NCBI GenBank assembly: GCA_039621445.1
Contig: CP154954.1
Location: forward strand, 53,445,506 to 53,509,505
Reading direction: 5' to 3'
Length of the DNA: 64,000 bases
DNA from: Euglena gracilis
Lineage: Eukaryota > Euglenida > Euglenophyceae > Euglenales
Shown: piece by piece, positions 10,992-20,400 of the stretch
How positions within the stretch are numbered: the stretch's first letter is position 1
Layout: every line of letters begins with the position of its first letter
Notes under the pieces: generated by a model
What the model was told of the DNA's origin: nothing
The model's database searches: none
The model's input: only the letters and a program-made list of their open reading frames with translations
Program-made: the position numbers and the translations under genes

Positions 10992-11416
10992 GATTTGCGC
11001 AATTGCGCCCACAAAATGCATTCTGTGTGTTCTGGGAGGGGGGTTTGACTCCCCCATCCTCAAAAACGTTTGCACTCTCAACATTATGGAGCCACAAACA
11101 TTCGGTACCTTCTGACCTGCTTTTAGAGCACAAAGATTACCTCAAAGAAATATCGGGCATGTACAGGTGTGCAAACTCCTGTTGTTATGGGTCACTATTT
11201 TCACAGGAGACTGAAGGACGTCTTTGTCAGACGGTATACACGTACAAGGCCTGCTGCACATCTCACGTAGCATCAGTATGAAACAGTTTATACTGTTGAT
11301 GCGCGCAATTGCGCAAATAAAAAGTATAAACTGTTTCATAAGGTATTATCGCATTGACCACAGCACAACACACGTGCACACGTGTTTTTACTTTTGATGC
11401 GCGCAAATGCGCAAAT
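10992..11416. repeat. GCGCAA motif copies in intron 2 of the coiled-coil gene
   Basis: Copies lie at 10992-11013, within the hairpin element at 11277-11340, and at 11396-11416. All fall inside the 10972-11483 intron. Confidence 0.85.
11277..11340. mobile_element. 64-bp hairpin element with 18-bp perfect terminal inverted repeats
   Basis: The left arm TATGAAACAGTTTATACT (11277-11294) is the exact inverse of 11323-11340. The loop is the standard GATGCGCGCAATTGCGCAAA motif plus TAAA. The whole unit lies within an intron. It looks like the smallest complete mobile unit of the motif family, though target duplications are not obvious. Confidence 0.7.
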
Positions 11417-13206
11417 GCCAAGTTGTATTTCTGTATTCCTGGAATATATGTGTTCGTAAGACAACGGTCATAGTGAATGGCACCCCAAAATGACTGAGCA
11501 ACCGCGAGTCTGGCTGCTGCCTCCCCAGGAGCCCTCTCCTTGCGTGGACGGCGGCGACCCAGCACGCTGTCCCAGTGGACCTGGCACAGGTCCAACTCCG
11601 CCTGTGACCGGCGACTGCTGCCAGCCTGCGCGTCATAGCACAGCTGGTCCAGCTCCGTCGCAGCGTCGGCGGAGGGCACCTGGTCCTTCAGGAGCGTCCG
11701 CAGTGCGTACTGCAGGACGTCCTTCAGCGCCGTCTCGCCCTTCGGTCCAACGTCGGGCGCCAGCAGGGATGGTGGACCCACCCAGCCGTCCGGCCACCGC
11801 AGGACCACCGACTGGTCCTCGGACTCCTCCCCCTCGTCCGTGTCGAGGTCCTCGGGCTGCCGCCGTCTCTCCGGGCGCAGCCCCTTCACCGACGCGAACG
11901 TCACCATCTGGTGGACCAGGCGGTCGGGGGCGTCCAGCGGTGGCCGCAGCTCACTGCCGTCCAGCAGGTAGTCCAGGTTGCGCAGACAGTCCGCCATCCA
12001 CCGCCGGTCCACCCCGCCCGCCCGCAGCTCTCGGGCACCGTGGTGCCCCTGCCTCACCAGGAGGTACAGGTCCATCACGTCCTCCACCTCCACCGCCTCC
12101 GGGTGGTACTGCATGGAGCCGCCCAGCCTGCTGAGGGTCGCCTCGTTGACCTCCTCCGAGAAGCAGCAGGGGGGCAACTGCTCGTGCCACCGGTCCCACG
12201 TCAGCAGCGCGCACGCCAGTGTCCGCACGTAGTCCGAGTGGCCGCACGGCCGGTGTCCGGGGGTCAGCGCCTTCAGGTGGAGCAGCATCGGCAGGGCGTT
12301 GCACAGCACCTTCCGCGCCTGTCCACCAGTCTGCGCCCGCCGCTCCTCCCAGTGGCACTCCCGCACCTGCCACCCCAGCGCGAAGCAGGCCGGCGCCCAC
12401 ACCACCAGCAGGTCCTCCAGCGCCTGCGCCACCGCCAGGTCCCGCTCCAGCTTCTCCAGGGCCTCCACCGCCTGGGCCTCCTTCCGGCGGCAGTCCTCCA
12501 CCCGCCGGATGCACTCCATCTCCCGGCTCCCCGACTGCCACGCCCGCTGCATCTTGGCGCTGGCCTCCGCGTGCCGCACCTGCCGGGCGGTCTGCCGCTC
12601 CGCCTCCTCCTTCCGCCGCTGGGCCTGCTGCGTCTGCTGCCGTCGCCGCTCCACCTCCGGCAGCACGGTGTCCCGCCGCCGTCGCAGGGTCCGGATCAGC
12701 CGTCGCAGGCGGGCGCGGCGGTCCGCCGGCACCATCAGCATGGTGCCGACCCACATCTCCAGCGCCCTCACCTTAGGCTTGGTGGACCACTGCTCGCCTG
12801 GCGCCATCGTGCCCCGCTGGAGGAACAGGAACAGCGGCAGCAGGCGGCGGTACAGCACGTACAGCACCTGCTTGTACGCGTGCCACGCGCCTTACAGCGG
12901 GGGCAGCTGCCGCAGCGCCTCACTCGCATCCACCCACCTCTGGCACTCCCGCCCATACACCACCTTCAGCTGGAGGTACCAGAGGTTGATGTCCACCAGC
13001 AGAGGCAGCGGGGCCTTCACGCGGGACAGCATGTCACCCTTCAGGAACCGGAGGACCTTCAGCATCCCCACCTGGGAGGAGATCCGGTCGTCCGTCAGCA
13101 TGAAGGGGCGCCACACCGCGCACCGGGCGTTCTCTCAACCGCATCAGAGTAACCGCCTTCTGTGTGAAACCAACTTCATGGTCACACAACTGATATAAAA
13201 CAAAGG

Positions 13207-13452
13207 GTAAACTGTTTTGATGCGCGCATTTGCGCAAATGCGCGCAGCAAAACAGTTTACAAACATTAATCAGATCCAGGGCGTGGCCCGGTACCTTAAC
13301 CGATTTAAACTTGCACCTGCGCGCAAATGCGCAAATCAAATTGAACGAACAGTACAAAAGAGAACTTTGTATGAAACACTGCTGTACCACCAAAGACTGG
13401 AATCTAATTCAAACGCGTAATGCAGAGTAATGTGGGCGCATTTGCGCGCATG
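13207..13452. repeat. GCGCAA motif copies in intron 1 of the coiled-coil gene, including a 54-bp near-perfect palindrome
   Basis: 13207-13260 is a palindrome with only one mismatched pair. Arms are GTAAACTGTTTTG and CAAAACAGTTTAC, with a perfect 26-bp palindromic centre (TGCGCGCATTTGC and its inverse). Further copies lie at 13318-13339 and 13434-13450. All are inside intron 13132-13672. Confidence 0.85.
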
Positions 13453-14545
13453 TCGGTGATTAAATTCTCTTCAGCTGACAGGCACCCATACCCCAGCAAC
13501 ACATTGACACCAACATATACAGTTGTTCTGTTCACTCATCGCATTGACCTACACAGGCTGTAAAAAAAAACATTCAGTCAGTCTGATGTTCGGGGCACGT
13601 CCAGCGGTACGCGCAGCTCGTGCGCCTACAGCGGGCGGGCGCTGATCTCGGAGACCAGCTCCAGGAACGCACCAGCCGTGCGTACACCCGGTGGATGCTG
13701 CCCAGCAGCTGCTCCAGCGACGGGTACCCCGGGTACTCCGGGATGGCGTCCACCGCCGTCCGCATCATCGCCATCACGCAGCAGTCGTGGGTGCGGATGA
13801 CCATCCTGGGGTTCGACGTCATGGCCCGCTTCCAGAAGTTGGCGAACCACAGGACGCAGCTCCACCCCTCCGACTGCTGCCACAGGTCCTCCAGCCGCTC
13901 ACACGCCCGCTGCCGCCGCCACTGCCGGTTCCACATCGGCTCCTCTGGCAGGATGCCACTGGGCCACAGCAGCCGACTCGCCGCCCGGTGCCTGGCCAGC
14001 GGCGCCTCGTGCTCCTCCCCCACCACCCGCTGCGCCGACCGCGGGCAGGCGTGCTGCCGGAGCGCCCGGTACACGGCCCAGGCGTCCTTGAGCAGCAGCT
14101 CGATCCGCGGCCCGCCGCGGCTCCCGGGCCAGCTCTTCCAGCAGCGCTGCGCCGCCCTCCGTCCGCAGCGGCACCCGGGTGCGGGCCACCTGCACCACCA
14201 GGGTCTGCAGGGGGTGGCCGCGCTGCACCACCGCCGCCACGAACTCCTCGTAGCTGGTGGCGACGTGGGCCTTCGCCAGCTGGCCCAGCACCTTCCCGGC
14301 CTCCGCGGCCAGGGCGACCTCCTCGCTGTAGCCCTCGTAGCCACGGCGGCGGGAGTGGGTGCTGCTGGCCTGGGAGGACTCCATTCAGTCCTCCCCAGGT
14401 CTGCCGGCACGCCACCTTTCGCCAACCCTCAAATCTGTTAACCTTACAACACCATTGTCGCCACCCTGCCCACGTCACACACAGACACATTACACGCTAC
14501 ACGTCCCACAATTCTGTGTCTCATTTCTTTTATTTGGAAATGTTT

Positions 14546-14566
14546 GTGCGCGCAATTGCGCAAGTC
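14546..14566. repeat. GCGCAA motif copy upstream of the coiled-coil gene
   Basis: GTGCGCGCAATTGCGCAAGT about 160 bp upstream of the start codon of the coiled-coil gene. It lies in the presumed 5' flank, so the family is not strictly intronic. Confidence 0.75.
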
Positions 14567-14758
14567 AACAAACAAAATGCACACAGTAATTCACAGCTGT
14601 ACCCTGCCTTGCCAGCCCCCATGTACGTCAACTCCAGACAGGGGACACCAGCCATACACCACCGTAGAGCCTTAACCACCCTGCACGTAACACGCACACT
14701 CTCAAATGGTGAGCAGCGTAGCTTCCCATGGGTCACAGTGTCTCCACCAGCCATACAG

Positions 14759-15463
14759 CAGGGTTTCCCACTGATTCGTACACGAATAAGTACGAATAAG
14801 TACGAATAAGTACGAATTGCCGAGATCTGCCAAAATACGAATAAGTACGAATAAGTACGAATAAGTACGAATGAAAAATTCCCCAGTTACAAATAAGTAC
14901 GAATTGCCAAGTGGAAAAGGTACAATTTTCTACACCATTGCACTGACTTGAAGGGCCCTCACACTTCTCTGTATGTGATGCATATCTTACGCTGCAGGAT
15001 GCCTCATGTCCTCTTTTCCCTCCGAAAATGATGCAGCTGCCACTCAGAGTCCTGCATGTTTTGCAATGGTGACTGCGAAGAACGCTTTGCACACCATTGA
15101 ACAATTTGCTCGTTTCACCTTGAGTATTTGTTCGTGCATGGCATGCTGGACAACATCAGTCGCAAAGAAGGAATGTGTTTTTCCTGTGCTGTTTTGTATT
15201 TTTTTCTCACAGCGATTTTTTTCCACAAATTTCGCCAGAATGAGTTCGTCATTTAGATAGTTTCTCAAGTGAATGAGCTGTTTTCCTTGCTTTTCCCGGT
15301 TTCAGAACGTTGAAGATGTGCTCAAGGAAGCATACCAAATAGTCACCTATTGCTGTACATGGCCCTTTTTTGAAGTACGAATAAGTACGAATAAGTACGA
15401 ATAAGTACGAATAAGTACGAATGGGCTCGGGAGTCCCCAAGTACGAATCGGTGGGAAACCCTG
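14759..15463. mobile_element. Complete non-autonomous DNA element E2 with 7-bp target duplication
   Basis: 705 bp. Ends CAGGGTTTCCCAC and GTGGGAAACCCTG extend to about 23 bp of inverted repeat with one mismatch. It is flanked on both sides by CATACAG (14752-14758 and 15464-15470). Inside each end are 10-bp AAGTACGAAT arrays (about 14781-14900 and 15375-15425). The core has no supported coding region and resembles the E1 core around GTTTTGCAATGG. The intact duplication and near-perfect termini indicate fairly recent insertion. Confidence 0.9.
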
Positions 15464-15573
15464 CATACAGCTCACACCCCCACTGACACAACAGGTGAAT
15501 GACAACGTCCAGGTCAATTGACTGGTAGCACAACAACGCCCTCTGGGTCGTTAAACAACAAAAATCAACAAAT

Positions 15574-15706
15574 TGTGCGCGCATTTGCGCAAATAAAACG
15601 GGACCCCTTTTTATTTCTAACACAATCTGGGGCGTCGCAACTGCCATATGAGCAACACAATCAATCACAGTAAGAATTGATGTTGATGCGCGCATTTGCG
15701 CAAGTG
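15574..15706. repeat. Two GCGCAA motif copies
   Basis: Copies at 15574-15600 (with AAATAAAACG) and 15684-15706 (preceded by TTGATGTTGATGCGC, as at 5361). No exon was recognised next to them. A distant relative is at 16248-16270. Confidence 0.75.
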
Positions 15707-17434
15707 TGCAGTGCGCCACAAACAAAATTTGTTCCATACACCAATTAGAAGGTTCCAATTCACCGGGAGTTTCTTCACCCTTGTCCAAAACAGGGGTGTC
15801 ACACCCCTCTCCAGACACACCCAATTCCATTGTAATTCACAAGTCATGGCACCCAACACACCCTCACAGTGATTCTGGATTTCACCAAGGGTGTCTGGTT
15901 TCATCGCCTGTCAAACGTTCAGCATCCACAGGTCACATTCTGAACCTCAAAAGTCAAAAACTGCATGCCGCCAGATCTGGCCAATTGGATGCCGCGGGGT
16001 GGTGTAGGGTGGAAGAGGGTGGTAGGTAGGTAGGTAGGTCGGTAGGTGTCCATCGGACAGTGTGCAAGCAACCAGCTGTGGAGAGGGAGAGATACAAATG
16101 TTCGCGCGCCCGTCCGGTCGCGAAGTCAAGTTAGGACTTTGTATTCGAAGGGGTTCGAATTGCCCAGCCCTAACGAGTTACGTTCGCGATCACAAAAAAG
16201 TTTTTCGGCAGACAGGGTGCAGGGTCCCAGGGGTTACAAAAAAATGGTACATTTGCGCAAAAATGCGCCCATTTCAACGAAAAAACCCGTAAGTGCGAAT
16301 TCGGCCGCCTAAGAGATTTAGTTTTGCAAACGGTTGCATAGACAATGCTCTTTGCTCCGCTTCTACAGCATCTCGCATTGACAAGTTCAATGATCAGCTC
16401 TGTGAATTCAGTGATGGAACCCATAGTCTGACCTAGGGGATCAGCCTTCCAAAAAGTGTCCGCCCTTGCAAGGGAAATAATGTACGTTTTCTCGAGATAT
16501 TTTCCAAAAATCGATTTTTGCCCCATTTTTGGACCCCGGCGAAATGGCCAAGTCAGAAGAGGGGTATTACCACCCCGAGTAGCAATTGGATACCGGGGTT
16601 CTGTGCAGCCCTGCCGGTAAAACATGACCACCTCCCTCCCCTCCCAACCCCTTTCCAGGTCCTTTGGGAGGGTTACAGGCAGAGCATCCGAAGTGATTTT
16701 CAGTCGCTCACGACTGTAAAAAAAATCCAGGAACCGGGCCGGGGTCATGGGGCCATGGTGATAATCCGCGGTTTTCACGGTCTACCCGGGGGGGGGGGGT
16801 TCTACCTTCCCCCTTTTCCTCGGTGGTAAGCTTCACTCTTACTCAGCTTCACTCTTACTCTAAAGAGATAAGAGCTCAGCGACCCCCCACCTATTAACCC
16901 CCTGCTTTGGTCCACCAACCAAACCAGATCCATTAACTGATTAAACTCCGGGGGGTTTATAAGTGGGAGGGGGGGTTTAGTGGCTTGGGGGGTTTGCCAA
17001 CCCCATCCCATCATGATGGGAGGGTTGGGGGCGGGTTCCATTTCTGAGGCATCATTTTGTCATTTTTTTCATTTGTTCGTTATGTTATTTTCATTTTTCC
17101 GGCTTCCAAAAAATAAAATTTTCCTTCCCACCGTGTTTCAATTGGTATAAATTGAAAAATCCCAAGTTCTTTTTTTGTGTTCATCATTCTTGCTTTTTTT
17201 TATTCCTCCAAATTTTCTCCCTGTGAAGTTGCCAGAGAAAAACTTGACCTGGAATTTGTGATTTTTAGGACTCAGGTCGGTCAAGGAATAAAAACACAAA
17301 AACAAGACTCCCCCAAATTTAAGACCTCCCCACCCTGCCCCGGGTCCCATTATTTTTAGTATTAGCCCGACCGACGGCTGCGTGAGGGGCGGGGGGGGGG
17401 GGGGCGGTGGGTTCCCCGACGTGTCTCGTCGCAG
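15707..17434. other. Non-coding stretch, no gene recognised
   Basis: Contains a short GTAGG run (about 16018-16048), an inverse copy of the AGGCGGCC-AATTCGCA sequence near 16290 and C-rich tracts. No frame has a plausible splice context or exon-like composition. Confidence 0.4.
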
Positions 17435-20400
17435 CCCCGGCGGGCGGCCTCCACCGATGACCATCCTCCCGGGGAAGGCCCGGCCCAGCGGTCCCCCAGA
17501 CGCCCTGCAGCGCCCCGGCCGGCGGGAGAGCTGGAACGTGGACGACTTCCTGAGCGTGGGCCGCCTGCAGAACTTTGCCTGTGTGTGCCTCTGCGCCGGC
17601 CGGTCTCCGGCACCAAATAAGTTGCCCTCCGTGAACTTCTTAAATGATTTTGTGGGTTTCTGCCGTTGTGAGATAATGTGCAGGTGCAGCGGGCGAAATG
17701 TTGCAATCAAAATTTCGACGCAAGGTTCAAGGGTCAAGGAAGGTGCTCTTGAATTGCATATTCTCTCGGGACGTCACCTATCTACATTTGACTATCCCAA
17801 CAAGGTGGAGTCCGCCAGCCTGTGGCCAAATCAGCCTGCGGCCAATTTTTTGCGGATTGTGTTCTGCAATATATATGGTGTTGCTTTCCTCCTGAAAGTT
17901 CATTGCCTTTCCTGGAATTTCTCTGGGTTCAAGGTTTTGCGGCACATGAACAGAATAACTGGGGGTGGGATGCCACCGGAGGTCGGTTCGTGGGAGGTAA
18001 GTGCCGCGGCCGGCCGTCAACCAACCAAAATAAGATTTTGGTTGGGCCGCGGCCGGCCGCGGCCCCGGTTCTGGCATCAAATCGCAGGAAGTGCCTGGGT
18101 GCCCCCCACTTGGACGAACCTTCGCGCGGTCAAAACTTTAATTTGGTTGGGCCACGGCCGGCCGTGGCACAACCAAAAAGTTTTTTGGTTGGGGCCCCAG
18201 CCGGCCCCAGCCGGCCGCGGTCCCAACCAAACTGCAAAAGGTGATCACAAGAAAGATTTTATGACGTTATTTGAAGGAGTAGGGTTAGGGTTAAGTTTCT
18301 CGTGCAAGCAGTTGAACCCTTCCCGCTCAACGTCGTTATATTGACCTCTACAGGGTGCTCAGCGAACCCAAAGAGCTGCCCAACTGGGGTCCCCCCATGC
18401 GTATTAACCCTAGTTAGGCGGCTCTTTGGGGTAGCTGGCACCCTGTAGGGGCCAATTTATCCCGCCATTATGCGATGCAGTTCTGCTTTGGCGGATCTGT
18501 TGTGGTTGGGTGGCCGCAGCTGGCTGCGGCATGCCGCGGCCCAACCAAACCGAATTTCTTGTTTTCAGAATCGGAAATGGTTGGGCCGCAGCCGGCCGCG
18601 GCCCAAACAAAACCGCAAAATGGTTGTTCGGTGGCCGGCCGCGGCTGGCCGGCGACCCTGCCTCCCACAAACCTACCTCCCGTGACCTACCACCCGAATA
18701 ATTGGTGCTTTTCTGAGTGAGATCCATTCACGTCTGTGTAGAGATAAATGCCCTTAAAAAGTCAAAAACCGACGCAGTGACTTAAAGATCCAGCAGATCA
18801 GCCAAGGTGGTTCCAGTCCCATCCAGTCCAGTCAGCCTGCAGGGCAACCCCAGTGTATTTTTTGCTGCATCGATTCCACAGATGTGGCCCTCTGCATCGA
18901 GTTCATTGTCCGCGCCTATATTGTGCACCTCCCCTACTTGGTGGGCCCGCCGCAGTTCCCCGAGAAGAAGGACATGACAGATTTGCGTGTGCACCGTTCA
19001 TCCTTCCTGCTGTTTCGACCGGTCTTCGAATGCATATGTGTCCATCTGCGTGTTGTTGGTGGTTGTGCATGCTGTCTCGTGCGGCAAGCTTTGTGGGTTA
19101 TTTGTTTGCTCCGGGTGGTGTGAGAAGGAGAGGACGGAGGTCAGGGACGGCGGCCATGTCCTGCACATGGATCGGGCTCTCGGCACCTGTCCTGCACTGC
19201 CGCAGTGGCCCCGGGCGTCTTCGGCCTCCGGGTGGGCGTCCGCAGCGCCGGCCAAGCGAAGCCCGACCTGCCTCCCCCGCCACGACGAGACGGGCAGGAT
19301 TCTGTCGTTGCTGCCGGTGTGCCACGCTCAGCCAAGTATTTCCGCTGGAATGCCGGCTTTGCTGCGGCCATGGGGGTAACGGGAAGAAGGCGCAGGGCTG
19401 TATGAGAATCCAGTGACCCTATGGGTGGCGGGTGGGGGGTCGACCCCCACCACCCCCATCCTGGTGTGGGGGGGGGATCCGACCACCTCCCCCCCCTCCC
19501 ACCAGGCCTTCATTTATATCCTGGGGTGCCGATTCTGCATCTACCAAGGGGGCGGGGGGGAGGGGACTCGGGCCCCCCCAAAAGGTCAAATTTTTCTTCG
19601 GGCGCTTTGTGGCGAATTTTTTTTGCATTTTTTGACAATTTTTTCCCCAAAAAGTGCCCCAAAATGCACTTTTGGCCGTTTTGCAGGGACAAAAAAATTT
19701 GGCCTGGCACTTTGCGCCGGGCCGGAAATCGGTCACCTGGACCGCGCCACTGTTAGGTGCCCCCCTGGACCCCCCCCCCCAGGGGGAGGGGGGCAGCCAG
19801 TACCTTTTTTCCAGCCAGCACTTTTTCCCAGCCAGCCTGCGGGACCCCCCTCCCGCGGTCCTTAAGAAAAACCCCTGGTTGGATTGTCGTTGGGCGACTG
19901 CTGTTTGGCCACAGCCCAACCACGTCGATGCCACCAAAATGCCCCCCCCCCCAACCTTTTCCGACTGTGGCCAGGTCACAGCCCCGGACCATCCCCCCCC
20001 CCCGCCAGGCTTCGTCGCGGGGCTCGTGGGGTGGAACGCGCTGCCGGTGCGGTGGGGCCGCCGCTGGCCGGCGGTGGCCGGCACGCTGCTGTTCAGCGTT
20101 GCCTTCTGGCTGCAGAACCTGTCGCCCGTGCACCACGGCGGGGACACCGTTTGACACTGTCGCCTGACCCCCCCCCCTCGCCCATCCGCAGGGACATCGG
20201 GGCACCATCTCTCTGCCGTTGAGCAGTGGATTGATGGCATTTTGACCATACCATAACCTCTCCCCCCCCCCAGTGGGGGTGACTGACTGGTTTTTTCAGA
20301 GTGAATGATTGGTTTTCTGGCCAAGACCCCCCCGGGGGGGAGGCCCGAAAATGAAAAGTAACTGGCCTGGTGCCGAAGGCACTGCACGTTTTTTGGAATT

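Larger units (their letters stand above)
10718..14384 (-). pseudogene. Three-exon coiled-coil gene with a frameshift and an in-frame TAA (possibly decayed)
   Basis: Exon 1 is 13673-14384 (ATG at 14384, in-frame TGA directly upstream), exon 2 is 11484-13131 and exon 3 is 10718-10971 (stop TGA). Donors are GTGCGT and GTGCCA; phases 0 and 1 match across both introns. Exon 2 is almost 550 codons and open except for one TAA near 12896, with coding-like composition on both sides. Exon 1 needs a one-base shift near 14115, in CCGCGGCGGGCCGCGG, to pass from the first frame (ending LEELAREPRR) to the second (IELLLKDAWAVYRALRQ). Exon 2 contains a strongly charged coiled coil (RRRQQTQQAQRRKEEAERQ). I do not recognise the family. 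It could be a pseudogene, carry assembly errors, or use recoding. Confidence 0.6.

Noticed and set aside
12868-12896. A 28-bp mini-intron (GTAAGG...AAGCAG) that would remove the TAA
   Set aside because: Removing 28 bases shifts the frame and destroys the long downstream reading frame.
13574-13672. A TAG in a coding-like frame near 13628, suggesting TAG reassignment
   Set aside because: A GTGCGT donor at 13672 ends the exon in the phase required by the next exon, so the TAG lies in an intron.
20149-20154. Stop codons after the 20009-20148 and 23153-23266 exons as gene ends
   Set aside because: Both are the first bases after GTTTGA and GTTTAG donors, and reading past them by splicing gives matching phases to the next exon.
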